41,313 nt of DNA from Candidatus Homeothermus arabinoxylanisolvens (lineage in GTDB: Bacteria; Bacteroidota; Bacteroidia; Bacteroidales; Muribaculaceae). The notes beneath the pieces are model-generated. The model was not told the origin of the DNA. It did not search any database and saw only the letters and a program-made list of their open reading frames with translations. The DNA lies in NCBI GenBank assembly GCA_001689405.1, contig LUJO01000001.1, positions 1 through 41,313 on the forward strand, given 5' to 3'. Shown here one piece after another: positions 33,101-41,190 of the stretch (position 1 is its first letter; every line of letters begins with the position of its first letter). Made by a program: the position numbers and the translations under genes.

Positions 33101-34714
33101 CAGACTGTTAGGGCTAAAATCGCGTATATTCACGTTCAGGCTACATGCATAATCACCTTTGGTAAGGTTTACATTACCCGAGGCCTGTGCTATTATATTC
33201 TCATCCTCGATGTCGACGGAGCCTGCATATTCATTGCCGTCAATATCAAGTTTGGCCACTACATTATTGTAATCATAGCCGTTATAATCGGCTCTGTCTA
33301 TCAAAGCCTCGACATGGCCTGCAAAATTACGGTCTGACAACCTACCGTCGGCATCCACGTGAGCCGTAAGTGTACCGAGCCTGTCATTATCGAGCAAGCG
33401 GTTAAGCTCCAGATTCTCGACAACAACCGCAGCCATTATTGCCGCAGGACTTTTTTCAGCCACATCCCTGCCGTAACTTGAATTTATGACAAGGTTACCG
33501 ATGGAGGTATTCAGAAGTCCGTCATATGCTATTGCCCCCTTTTTCGCAGAAAGCTTGCCCGACAGATGTATGTGCCGCGTATTGGATATGATCTTTGCCG
33601 CTTTTTCGGGAAGGGGCTTTGCCGACGATATAAGGGTTGCCAGTGATGACGCATCGGCATCGGCCGACAGCTCCGGCACCGATATGTTCAGGCCTCCGAC
33701 ATCGGGAAGCCCCGCCACTCTACCCGAAAGGGAAACCCTCATGTCGTCCTCATAAGTGGAAGCGGTTATGTTTCTGATATCGATATCCGACAACGGGCCC
33801 GCCAGCTCACACGACACATCGACACGGCGGTTCATACCCGCAAGCGCAGGAACAAAGCATGACAAATCGGACGTGGCTATGTGACTGCCGTTGACAAGCT
33901 TCAACTCCACAGGCAGATTAAATATGTTGTCGGACAAACCTTGCCAACCGTCATACGCAACGGTCATATCGGCAAATTCAAGAAGCGACGACGGCATCTC
34001 AAGACGCAGTCCTTCCACGCTCAACCGCGATGTTGAAGCGCTGAACACTCCTCCGAACGACTCAATTTCAAACCCCGACCGCTCCTTCATTGCCAGACGT
34101 TTGACATCTATGATGTAATCGTCATTTTTAATGCGAGGCAACAGTATGTCGGCTTTAAGATCCGTAATCGCGATATGGTTGCGGTCAAAACGGCCGGCGA
34201 CTTCTGCCTCTGACCTTACATCATAGCTCAGACGGCTGCGACGCACCACTATATTATTGATGCGCAGATCATAATTGACCGGAGGTTTATTCTTGTCTTT
34301 GGGCATAAGCCGGTCGATGACAGGCTGTATGTTAAGCGGGGCTTCTGTGCTGTCGCGCCATAATCTCACGTCAAGGCCGATGATTTCAGCATAAGAAAAC
34401 ACAAGCTTACGGTCCACGACCAGCTTCCAGAACATAAATCCGGCACCGAGCCTGTCGGCCGTAACGGCTGTGTCGCCGGGAGCGGTAACTATAGCGACAT
34501 CGGTCAGCAGCACTTTATTGAACGGGGTCACGTCGACCTTGCCTATGCTGACTTCCGCGCCGAGAAGCGACGTAAGCTCCCGCTCACCGACATCGCGCAA
34601 CTTTGACTGAACGGCATCAATCGACAATAATATATAGACGGCAACCGGCAATATTATCGCCGCTGCAAGAAGTGTAACGAACAAAGCTCTTAGTATCTTA
34701 TATATTTTTGTCAC
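30119..34714 (-). CDS. TamB-like translocation/assembly module protein (AsmA-like)
   Basis: A 1531-aa envelope protein. A single N-terminal membrane helix (ALFVTLLAAAIILPVAVYI) anchors it in the inner membrane. The body is a very long repetitive beta-strand region, as in AsmA/TamB proteins, which bridge the periplasm and are linked to outer-membrane protein assembly and phospholipid transport. The C-terminal part carries the TamB (DUF490) pattern: LSQGSYNFTLQDIIIKDFTI, GDPLAATLDIQAIY, then LDLEFPTL-type repeats. TamB is usually next to a tamA-type barrel gene, but here tsaD is the divergent neighbour. It is longer than E. coli TamB (~1260 aa), as usual for Bacteroidetes. Confidence 0.88.
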   Translation of the reverse strand: MTKIYKILRALFVTLLAAAIILPVAVYILLSIDAVQSKLRDVGERELTSLLGAEVSIGKVDVTPFNKVLLTDVAIVTAPGDTAVTADRLGAGFMFWKLVVDRKLVFSYAEIIGLDVRLWRDSTEAPLNIQPVIDRLMPKDKNKPPVNYDLRINNIVVRRSRLSYDVRSEAEVAGRFDRNHIAITDLKADILLPRIKNDDYIIDVKRLAMKERSGFEIESFGGVFSASTSRLSVEGLRLEMPSSLLEFADMTVAYDGWQGLSDNIFNLPVELKLVNGSHIATSDLSCFVPALAGMNRRVDVSCELAGPLSDIDIRNITASTYEDDMRVSLSGRVAGLPDVGGLNISVPELSADADASSLATLISSAKPLPEKAAKIISNTRHIHLSGKLSAKKGAIAYDGLLNTSIGNLVINSSYGRDVAEKSPAAIMAAVVVENLELNRLLDNDRLGTLTAHVDADGRLSDRNFAGHVEALIDRADYNGYDYNNVVAKLDIDGNEYAGSVDIEDENIIAQASGNVNLTKGDYACSLNVNIRDFSPNSLRLTEKYPGYRLACDVSADLKGSDFESMNGRAEVSRLRFTDDSDNGISLEHLTMMASGSTVPQYILLHSDIFDAQISGNYRFRNIVPAAKDMLSEVFPALFNPTPYSVSSKKSRQASSYDDMAFDFKLDIKENPTTDRWLQFFKSPVRILHPVALSLAMNQADNYMQLTVDAPNLLQKNKFIDNTSLLLTVDGEEHSSELFATTLYPTKKGAATIALSATGGDDKVNTRFDWNIDRKREFKGNVDISAAFMRNDGNLDIDVDINESRIVMNDTAWTVNPARVSVTKERISVDDIDIGRPDQFIRINGVASSEPDDEICISLNDINLDYIFEILDIGNAMFGGVATGKFYASGLFGKEPRLLTPGLHVDRFSYNYALLGDADIVSGWNNATKGVDITATVLQPNGRKTYIDGAIYPMDEALDFRFKADRLDVKFMKPYMEAFTSDISGYASGDARLYGTFKFIDMTGDIFAEDLRIKLDFTNTYYTTTDSIHLTPGRIDFGAVTLQDMFGNKARLDGWVTHKCFKEPEFEFNVTDARNFLCFDVNSRISPDWYGRIFCNGLAHIKGVPGFIDMNVSISTAPKSTFTFVLSDTEAADEYTFMTFRDRDEIKGDLLLSVEDPRAAAMKRLKEHYASLNMEESSSSLYRMNLQVDANPDADMILVMDPVGGDRIKARGNGNLRIEYTSADDDMRMFGTYTLSQGSYNFTLQDIIIKDFTIKPGSSIAFHGDPLAATLDIQAIYSVNANLSDLDESFLQDRELNRTNVPVHALLKVNGDMRQPDIKFDLEFPTLTQDTYRKVRSIVSTEDMMNRQIIYLLALNRFYTPDYMGSTTKGNELVSVASSTISSQLGSMLGQLSDNWSIAPNIRSDRGDFSDMEVDLALSSYLLNNRLLFNGNFGYRDKALNNNSFIGDFDIEYLLNKSGNIRLKAYNRYNDQTFYVKSALTTQGVGVMFRKDFDNLLRFLHLKKKQNASRPDTTATKIPVDSLKVAIEGLDY

Positions 34715-34736
34715 GTCGCAATGCCTAAATTCAATG

Positions 34737-34744
34737 CAAACTTA
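34737..34744 (-). promoter_or_regulatory. -7 element of the tamB-like gene
   Basis: Minus-strand TAAGTTTG, ~23 bp before the start codon, in the 139-bp divergent region shared with tsaD. No TTG at standard spacing. Confidence 0.45.
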
Positions 34745-34820
34745 CACAAAAACGGTGGAATATTTTCTTATCGTGCGGAGTTTTTCCTCTATCGGGGAGC
34801 AAAATTTCAAAATTTCTGCC

Positions 34821-34828
34821 TAAGTTTG
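34821..34828 (+). promoter_or_regulatory. -7 element of tsaD-cinA
   Basis: TAAGTTTG, 25 bp before the tsaD ATG. It is the same octamer as in the divergent tamB promoter. The -33 position is not a clear TTG. Confidence 0.45.
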
Positions 34829-34853
34829 CATAACAATTTCCACTACTATAGTA

Positions 34854-35870
34854 ATGAGCATAACAATACTTGGAATCGAATCATCGTGCGACGACACTTC
34901 GGCCGCCGTAATACGCGACGGCATACTGCTCAGCAACGTCATCGCAAGCCAGAAAGTACACGAAGAATACGGAGGCGTAGTGCCCGAACTTGCATCACGG
35001 GCACACCAGCAAAACATAGTGCCCGTGGTCGACACCGCTCTGAAGCGCGCCGGCGTCGACAAGCATCAATTGTCGGCCATAGCGTTTACCCGCGGCCCCG
35101 GACTGTTGGGCTCGCTGCTCGTGGGCACATCGTTCGCCAAAGGGCTGTCGCTTGGATTAGGCGTACCCATCATAGACGTCAACCATCTACACGGCCATGT
35201 ATTGTCGCACTACATAAAGCGCACCGAAGAGGACACTGTGCCGGAGTTTCCCTATATATGTCTGCTTATATCAGGCGGCAACTCACAGATAATCTTGGTA
35301 AAAAGCCCGAGTGACATGGAAGTTCTCGGACAGACAATAGACGATGCAGCCGGTGAGGCCTTTGACAAGTGTGCCAAAGTCATGGGACTCCCCTATCCCG
35401 GCGGTCCGCATATTGACCGTCTGGCCGCGGAGGGCGACTGCCATAAATTCAGCTTCGCGCGTCCGCGTATATCAGGTTTCGATTACAGCTTCAGCGGCCT
35501 TAAGACATCATTTTTATATACCTTACGCGACAATATAAAGGCTGACCCCAAGTTTATCGAGCACAACAAAGCGGACCTTGCGGCATCGCTTCAGCACACC
35601 ATAATAACAATATTGCTCGACAAACTCAGCAAGGCCGTTGAACATACGGGAGTCAAAACCGTTGCTATAGGTGGAGGCGTGTCGGCCAACTCTGGAGTGA
35701 GAGCCGCCATAGCCGACTATTGTATGAAACAGAGTCTCAAGGCATTCATACCCGAGCGCTCGTTTACTACCGACAATGCCGCCATGGTTGCCATAGCGGG
35801 ATATTTCAAATATCTTGACAACAGTTTCTGCGACTACGACGCCGCTCCATACGCAAGAGTTACCGTATAA
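34854..35870 (+). CDS. tsaD: tRNA t6A37 threonylcarbamoyltransferase TsaD
   Basis: A 338-aa enzyme that transfers the threonylcarbamoyl group to A37 of ANN-decoding tRNAs, acting with TsaB and TsaE. The ASKHA fold starts at ILGIESSCDDTSAA. The metal-binding histidines are His111 and His115 in NHLHGHV. Further motifs are ISGGNSQ, DDAAGEAFDK, PYPGGP and GGGVSANSG, plus the final metal Asp in TTDNAAM. Length is normal. It is followed 22 bp later by cinA, so the two probably form an operon. Confidence 0.97.
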   Translation: MSITILGIESSCDDTSAAVIRDGILLSNVIASQKVHEEYGGVVPELASRAHQQNIVPVVDTALKRAGVDKHQLSAIAFTRGPGLLGSLLVGTSFAKGLSLGLGVPIIDVNHLHGHVLSHYIKRTEEDTVPEFPYICLLISGGNSQIILVKSPSDMEVLGQTIDDAAGEAFDKCAKVMGLPYPGGPHIDRLAAEGDCHKFSFARPRISGFDYSFSGLKTSFLYTLRDNIKADPKFIEHNKADLAASLQHTIITILLDKLSKAVEHTGVKTVAIGGGVSANSGVRAAIADYCMKQSLKAFIPERSFTTDNAAMVAIAGYFKYLDNSFCDYDAAPYARVTV

Positions 35871-35892
35871 TAAAAGCATATACATTAATATA

Positions 35893-37152
35893 ATGAACGT
35901 ATCCGTTATTGCCATAGGCGACGAGCTTCTAATAGGGCAGGTCATCGACACCAACTCTGGCGACATTGCCCACCGTCTGAATCCGTTTGGATGGAACGTA
36001 AACGACGTACAGATTGTAGCTGACGATGCCGACAGTATAAAGACAGCTATCGACCGGGCTTTTCAGTCAAGCGACGTAGTCATTACCACCGGCGGCCTCG
36101 GACCGACCAAAGACGACATAACCAAAGCCACACTATGCTCATACTTCGGCGGCGAACTCAAAGAGGACTCCGACGTACTTGACAATGTAAAAAGAGTCAT
36201 TGAGCAGCGGGGCCTCAAACTGAATGACCTTACTGCCCGGCAGGCACTTGTGCCGACCTCGGCACGCATAATACAGAACACCGTAGGCACAGCCCCGATA
36301 ATGTGGTTTGAGCGTGACGGCAAAGTATTGGTCGCCATGCCCGGAGTACCGTTTGAAACCCGTGAAATGCTTGACGCTGCGGTTGTGCCGCAACTTGTTG
36401 AACGCTTCAAGTCAGATCTTGACTACGAGCACCGCTCCGTGCTTGTCATAGGTTACAGCGAGTCATTGCTCGCCATGAAAATCGCCGACTGGGAAAACGC
36501 CCTACCGCCGTATCTTCATCTGGCTTACCTGCCTAAACCGGGACTGGTAAGACTACGTATCGACGGCACCCACAAAGACAAGACATTCCTCATCACCGAA
36601 ATAAACCGTTACCACATAGAGCTGTGTCGGCTTCTCGGGGCCAACGTGTTGTGCGATCAGGACTTACCCGTGGAGGAGATACTTCAGGACGAATTGAAAC
36701 TGCACGGCCTCACCCTGTCTACGGCCGAGAGCTGCACCGGTGGCAACATATCGCATCTTATAACCTCTGTGCCGGGAAGCTCCGAAGTATTCAACGGCAG
36801 CATTGTATCGTATAGCAATCAAGCCAAAATGCGTCTGCTGAACGTAGCATCGGAAACTCTTGAAAAATATGGTGCTGTCAGCACACAGGTTGTCGAGGAG
36901 ATGGTGGAAGGGGCATGCATGGCACTTGATACCGACTGTGCCATAGCCACATCAGGCATAGCCGGTCCCGGCGGAGGCACCGACGCAAAACCTGTAGGCA
37001 CAGTATGTATAGGCATAAAGACACCGGCCGGCACATTCAGCTATTCGCACCACTTCCCCGGCAATCGCCAGCGTGTCATAGTAAGAGCATCAATGACCGC
37101 ACTGATACTGGCCATAGAGAAAATAAGGGAGCTCCCGATACACATAAAGTAA
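35893..37152 (+). CDS. cinA: CinA: molybdopterin-binding-like domain plus nicotinamide-nucleotide amidase
   Basis: A 419-aa bifunctional protein. The N-terminal COG1058/MoCF-like domain begins SVIAIGDELLIGQVIDTNSG and contains TTGGLGPTKDD. The C-terminal PncC domain deamidates nicotinamide mononucleotide and has STAESCTGGNIS and TSGIAGPGGG. The frame is open upstream to 35815, overlapping tsaD, but ATG 35893 aligns with the family start. It lies 22 bp after tsaD. NMN recycling is the established activity of the C-terminal domain; a role in competence is not implied here. Confidence 0.95.
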   Translation: MNVSVIAIGDELLIGQVIDTNSGDIAHRLNPFGWNVNDVQIVADDADSIKTAIDRAFQSSDVVITTGGLGPTKDDITKATLCSYFGGELKEDSDVLDNVKRVIEQRGLKLNDLTARQALVPTSARIIQNTVGTAPIMWFERDGKVLVAMPGVPFETREMLDAAVVPQLVERFKSDLDYEHRSVLVIGYSESLLAMKIADWENALPPYLHLAYLPKPGLVRLRIDGTHKDKTFLITEINRYHIELCRLLGANVLCDQDLPVEEILQDELKLHGLTLSTAESCTGGNISHLITSVPGSSEVFNGSIVSYSNQAKMRLLNVASETLEKYGAVSTQVVEEMVEGACMALDTDCAIATSGIAGPGGGTDAKPVGTVCIGIKTPAGTFSYSHHFPGNRQRVIVRASMTALILAIEKIRELPIHIK

Positions 37153-37182
37153 TTATACACGACAAAAAAATGAATGTATAAT

Positions 37183-37213
37183 TTGCATAGATAAAATATT
37201 GGTTGTAACTTTG
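37183..37213 (+). promoter_or_regulatory. Promoter of tRNA-Cys
   Basis: TTG at 37183-37185, 20-bp spacer, TAACTTTG at 37206-37213. The tRNA begins 21 bp downstream. Confidence 0.7.
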
Positions 37214-37234
37214 CACTCGCTAACCGCAAGATAT

Positions 37235-37305
37235 GGTTCCTTGGCCGAGTGGTTAGGCACCGGTCTGCAAAACCGTTTACAGCAGTTCGATTCTGCTAGG
37301 AACCT
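37235..37305 (+). tRNA. tRNA-Cys (GCA)
   Basis: 71-nt cloverleaf. The acceptor stem GGTTCCT pairs with AGGAACC, discriminator U. The D-arm contains GCCGAGTGGTTAGGC, the anticodon loop is CTGCAAA (anticodon GCA), and the T-arm is AGCAGTTCGATTCTGCT. CCA is not encoded. A terminator follows immediately. Confidence 0.96.
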
Positions 37306-37306
37306 C

Positions 37307-37341
37307 AAAAAAGTCTGTGTCAGTTGACACAGACTTTTTTT
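37307..37341 (+). terminator. Terminator after tRNA-Cys
   Basis: A-rich stem with GTCTGTGTCA and TGACACAGAC meeting at a tight central loop, then TTTTTTT. The dyad is near perfect (37307-37322 with 37325-37340). Confidence 0.9.
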
Positions 37342-37412
37342 ATTAGGCCAATTGCAGCAGAGTGCTGGGGGCGCCGGAGTACGGGTCAGCTGCAAAAGTC
37401 GGTTGAACTGTT

Positions 37413-37887
37413 AAAATATAACGGATTGGTAGGAGCGCCAGTAGTACGGCGCCCGCATATCCGGATGGCCATACAAGATGCCATACGGGGCGCAGCCAGA
37501 CACCGTGGTACCGTCTTCCATACCAATCTGTATTCTAATCTTTTACAGAACGAACTGAAAAACGCCGGTACAGCGAGAGCCTGTAAAGGCTCATGCCCGA
37601 CGGTAGCCGGGGACAAGCCGGCCTTCGATCGGCGCAGTCTCCGGTATGCAGTATCCCGTCATTGATGAGTCTGCAAAGACTCACGCCTGATTGCAATAAG
37701 CACGAGTCTTGTCAGACTCGATCTGTCTGATGACAACCTCCCGTTCCGGACACTTCGTGCCCGGCTACCATTTGGCGAGAGCCTTTACAGGCTCGCATGT
37801 TGAACGGGCATCGCTTACCGACCACATTCCTTATGACCATCCGGATATGCGGAAGCCGTGGTACCGACATCCCTACCAACATTAAAC
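37413..37887. repeat. Nested inverted-repeat element with GAGYCT hairpins
   Basis: About 475 bp with no credible gene. The outer ends are similar and inverted (TTGGTAGG near 37426-37433 and CCTACCAA near 37872-37879). Inside is a perfect 16-bp inverted pair, CCGCATATCCGGATGG 37453-37468 and its complement at 37837-37852; CCGTGGTACCG occurs at 37503-37513 and 37856-37866; GGTAGCCGGG 37602-37611 pairs with CCCGGCTACC 37760-37769. Four small hairpins with GAGCCT or GAGTCT stems and 4-nt loops lie at 37577-37592, 37667-37682, 37703-37720 and 37779-37794. It resembles a MITE or a REP/BIME-like element. Confidence 0.65.
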
Positions 37888-37893
37888 CGTATT

Positions 37894-38328
37894 TTACTTT
37901 ATCGCTTCACCTTTCACGCGGTCTACAGGCGGAATTGCCGCGCTGTATTTCTTTCGGTAATTAGATGGCGACATACCATAATTGCGAGAGAATAAACGAT
38001 GGAAATATGGTACGCTTGTAAAACCGCAGTCATATGCTATATCACATGCCGGGTCAGTCGTTGAGGTGAGCAATAGCGCGGCTTTTTCGAGCCTTAGAGA
38101 ATTTATGTATTCAGTGAATGTTTGCCCGGTGTGTTTTTTGACGAATTTACACAAAGCCGATTTGTTCATGTCCATATAGGTGGCAGTGTCTTCCAATGTG
38201 ATTTTTCCATAGAATTTACATTTACAGTATATGCGGAATCTATCCAGACTTTTTATGGACCGCTTCGACAGTCTGCCGCCAATTTCTTCCGCTTCGGCAT
38301 TATCGGCAATAAAAATGAGTAATTGGGC
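37894..38328 (-). pseudogene. AraC-family regulator, C-terminal fragment
   Basis: 144 open codons on the minus strand with no start at the expected place; the frame runs back to a TGA at 38329-38331. The sequence contains a full AraC-type double helix-turn-helix: ITLEDTATYMDMNKSALCKF, TFTEYINSLRLEKAALLL, CDIAYDCGFTSVPYFHRLF and GMSPSNYRKKY. The N-terminal sensor domain of such regulators (~130-150 aa) is missing. A TTG at 38194-38196 could start a 100-aa HTH-only protein, but loss of the 5' half by rearrangement is more likely. It faces away from the acyltransferase fragment that begins at the same point. Confidence 0.7.
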
Positions 38329-39014
38329 TCAAGCCGAATATCCTATATGCCGTTTTTGTGCGCAGACTGTCAAAAGCCGGTCTGGTGATATTTGTCGTTT
38401 TAGCGGCGTTCTTCACGATAGACATCAGCTTTAACATCGATGCGTTCGGTCTGTTAGCCGACCGTGAAGCCGAATCATATACAATGATTGGCGGCTTCGG
38501 CCTTACTCCACAGCAGATTTATATCGGCATGGGACGACTTTTATTCCCATTTTTCGGCGGCTTGCTGCTCTATCGTCTCGGCATAAGGATATGCCTGAAA
38601 AAATATGGATTCTTATGGTGCTCGCTGGCCATTGCCGTAATACTCGTATGGCCGCATATAGGCGGTGATACGCCAAACGCGTTAAACGGCGCATACTGCG
38701 CGCTTGCCATCATACTGCTGTTTCCGATGATTGTAAGTGCCGGAGCAGGCAGTCCGCTTGAAGGGAAGAATACTATTAAGGCCTGTAAATTTCTCGGAGC
38801 CATTTCATTTCCTCTTTACATTACTCACTACCCGATGATTTATGTTCAGATGAAATGGGCGGCGGAGCATGCCGACGCACCTCTATGCACCCACATCTGG
38901 GTTGCGGTCTGGATTTTTATCGCTTCAATAGCTGTGGCATACGCCTGCCTCAAGGTCTATGACGAACCTGTACGCGAATGGCTTAAAAAGCACTGGCTGT
39001 ATAACCGTCGTTGA
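38319..39014 (+). pseudogene. Acyltransferase-3 family protein, C-terminal fragment
   Basis: About 231 open codons after a TGA at 38316-38318. Six or seven hydrophobic segments, with FLGAISFPLYITHYPMIYV near the end, mark it as the C-terminal part of an acyltransferase-3 (OafA/nodulation-type) membrane protein, which O-acetylates cell-surface sugars. Complete members are ~350-380 aa and carry a catalytic His in an R-x10-H motif near the N-terminus; that half is absent. A GTG at 38358 would start a 218-aa product, but it would be inactive. The break coincides with that of the AraC fragment. Confidence 0.72.
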
Positions 39015-39045
39015 AAACCCGGATGCCCGTAGCCATTCAGCCGGC

Positions 39046-39062
39046 GAGCCTGTAAAAGGCTC
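39046..39062. repeat. GAGCCT hairpin, dispersed copy
   Basis: GAGCCT (39046-39051), loop GTAAA, AGGCTC (39057-39062), preceded by CCCGTAGCCATTCAGCCGGC, which echoes sequence inside the 37.4-37.9 kb element. It is a further copy of the same short repeat family. Confidence 0.6.
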
Positions 39063-39078
39063 CCTACATACAGGAGCC

Positions 39079-40140
39079 TTACTTCAGCCAAGTGTTGAAG
39101 AATTCAGCAATCTGATTGAACGGTATTTTATCAAGATTATCGTACAAGTCACAGTGATTTGCATCGGCTACTACCAGCATCTCTTTGTTGTCGCCGTGCA
39201 ATTTTTTGAAAGCGGTCTCGCCAAAATAGAGTGAGTGGGCGTTTTCTCCATGAACTATCATCACGGCATTGCGAATCTCACCGGCACGATCGAGCAGAGT
39301 GAAATTGATGAACGGAAGTGCCGAAGTAATATTCCAACCATCGGTCGAATTGCCGCTACGAGGATGGAAACCTCTCGGAGTCTTGTAATAGGCATGATAA
39401 TCCTTTATAAACTGCGGTGCATCAGCAGGCAGCGGGTCCACCACACCGCCGGCGCGCTTATACGAACCATTGCGATAATCGGCCGTGCGCTGCGTACACA
39501 ACGCTTCCTTAGCTTTGTATCGGGCATCGGCATTATCATCGACATCGTTATACCCGTTTGCAGTCACCCGGCACATGTCGTACATAGTGGAGGCTACCGT
39601 AGCTTTTATTCTGGTATCATTGGCGGCGGCGCTTATAGCCAATCCACCCCACCCGCATATGCCGAGTATACCGATACGTTCAGGATCCACATAAGGTTGA
39701 ACGGAAAGGAAATCAACCGCAGCCGAAAAATCCTCGGTGTTGATGTCAGGTGAAGCCACACGGCGGGGCATGCCTCCGCTTTCACCGGTAAAAGACGGGT
39801 CAAAGGCTATTGTGAGAAACCCGCGTTCGGCAAGCTGCTGTGCGTAAAGGCCGCTCGACTGCTCCTTGACAGCGCCGAAAGGTCCGCTGACAGCGATTGC
39901 CGGCAGGCTGCCGCAGCTTTCTTCAGGCATGTACATGTCTGCGGCAAGAGTAATGCCGTAACGATTTACAAATGTCACCTTACGATGCCGTACCTTGTCA
40001 CTTTTCGGAAAGGTCTTGTCCCATTCCTGTGTCAGGTCAAGCTGTTCAGCCGGAGCCAATGATGTGTTTGAATTGTTCATGTTCTGAGAATTTATGTCAA
40101 TCGTAAAAACAGCAATTAATGTCAAGAATAACGCTCTCAT
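39079..40140 (-). CDS. Secreted alpha/beta hydrolase (dienelactone-hydrolase-like, Cys nucleophile)
   Basis: A 353-aa hydrolase with an N-terminal signal sequence (LFLTLIAVFTIDINSQ). The fold reads as an alpha/beta hydrolase: LAADMYMP, oxyanion strand AIAVSGPFGA, FDPSFTGESGG, then the nucleophile elbow GICGWGG with Cys162 in place of Ser, as in dienelactone hydrolase and many YcjY-type proteins. His329 (DANHCDLYD) is the likely base; the acid position reads HGEN, giving Glu rather than Asp. The substrate is unknown, probably an ester. It is transcribed divergently from the AraC regulator at 40273, 132 bp away, which suggests local control. Confidence 0.82.
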   Translation of the reverse strand: MRALFLTLIAVFTIDINSQNMNNSNTSLAPAEQLDLTQEWDKTFPKSDKVRHRKVTFVNRYGITLAADMYMPEESCGSLPAIAVSGPFGAVKEQSSGLYAQQLAERGFLTIAFDPSFTGESGGMPRRVASPDINTEDFSAAVDFLSVQPYVDPERIGILGICGWGGLAISAAANDTRIKATVASTMYDMCRVTANGYNDVDDNADARYKAKEALCTQRTADYRNGSYKRAGGVVDPLPADAPQFIKDYHAYYKTPRGFHPRSGNSTDGWNITSALPFINFTLLDRAGEIRNAVMIVHGENAHSLYFGETAFKKLHGDNKEMLVVADANHCDLYDNLDKIPFNQIAEFFNTWLK

Positions 40141-40158
40141 TGTATGATGGTCAAAATA

Positions 40159-40182
40159 TTACGCTACAAAATTATGGCGTAA
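40159..40182. promoter_or_regulatory. Dyad over the hydrolase promoter
   Basis: TTACGC (40159-40164), 12 bp, GCGTAA (40177-40182). It encloses the minus-strand TAATTTTG element (40167-40174), placing a protein-binding site directly on the -7 box. The neighbouring AraC regulator is the obvious candidate. On the other side, TAAATTTG at 40261-40268 lies 4 bp before the araC ATG. Confidence 0.5.
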
Positions 40183-40272
40183 ACACCACTTGTTCTTACC
40201 TTGATTGCTGTATAACCTACCATATTTGAATATTATGATAGAAACTTGCGATTTAATGACTAAATTTGACGC

Positions 40273-41190
40273 ATGGAAACAAATCATACTATAAACCTCG
40301 ATTCTATCGACGCATACAACAAACTGTTCGGACTGACGACTCTTCATCCGCTTGTAACTGTAGTCGACCTTAAAAAAGCGACAAAACGTATTGGCCGCAT
40401 AAGGATGAATTACGGAGTGTACGCTTTATTTCTAAAAAACGGCATAAACTGTACCATAAAGTATGGCCGGGAATATTATGACTACCAAGAAGGCACAATA
40501 GTGAGTTTTGCGCCGGGACAGATAATCGATGTTGACAGCACTAACGAACCAATGGCCCCCGACGTTGTAGGGCTGATGTTTCATCCCGATCTGATATGCG
40601 GCACTCCCCTCGCGTCAAAAATAAACAGTTTCGGATTTTTCAACTACTCACAGCACGAGGCCTTGCATCTGTCTGACTCCGAAAGAAAAATGTTTTTAGA
40701 TTGTCTTGACAATATAAATGCCGAGCTTGAACATCCGGTTGACAAACATTCCGCCGACCTGATTTCGGCCAATATACAGCTCCTTCTCGAATACCTGAGC
40801 CGGTTTTATGACCGCCAGTTCATTACGCGCCATAAGGTAAATTCATCGGTTGTAGCCGCATTTGAAAAAGAGCTGTCTGCGGTTTATTCAGCCGGCGCGA
40901 CCTTGAGCGAAGTACCGAAAGTTGCGTATTTTGCAGAAAAGGCCAACCTGTCGCCCGGGTACTTCGGCGACCTTATAAAACGCGAGACAGGCAACTCACC
41001 ACAGGAAATCATAACTCTTCATCTTATCAATGAAGCCAAACGCCGTCTGGCATCTACCGATACTGACATCAGTGTCATAGCATATGACCTCGGCTTTCAG
41101 TACCCGCAACACTTCACCCGCCTGTTCAAACGGGTCACCGGCAAAAGTCCAAGCACATTCCGAAATGAATTTTATCCAGACAAGGCTTGA
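40273..41190 (+). CDS. AraC-family transcriptional regulator
   Basis: A 305-aa regulator. The N-terminal ~150 residues look like a cupin ligand-binding domain (YYDYQEGTIVSFAPGQII). A linker helix region leads to the C-terminal double HTH: VAYFAEKANLSPGYFGDLIK, ETGNSPQEIITLHLINEAKR, ISVIAYDLGFQYPQHFTRLF and TGKSPSTFRNEF, all conserved AraC signatures. It is complete, unlike the fragment at 37.9 kb. It is divergent from the alpha/beta hydrolase and probably controls it through the dyad at 40159-40182. The ligand is unknown. Confidence 0.92.
   Translation: METNHTINLDSIDAYNKLFGLTTLHPLVTVVDLKKATKRIGRIRMNYGVYALFLKNGINCTIKYGREYYDYQEGTIVSFAPGQIIDVDSTNEPMAPDVVGLMFHPDLICGTPLASKINSFGFFNYSQHEALHLSDSERKMFLDCLDNINAELEHPVDKHSADLISANIQLLLEYLSRFYDRQFITRHKVNSSVVAAFEKELSAVYSAGATLSEVPKVAYFAEKANLSPGYFGDLIKRETGNSPQEIITLHLINEAKRRLASTDTDISVIAYDLGFQYPQHFTRLFKRVTGKSPSTFRNEFYPDKA

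Noticed and set aside
37577..37794. CRISPR array
   Set aside because: The GAGYCT hairpins are irregularly spaced, vary in sequence, are only ~16 bp, and no cas genes are present.
39235..39753. 172-codon plus-strand ORF
   Set aside because: It is the antisense shadow of the alpha/beta hydrolase gene, with no promoter or recognisable domain.
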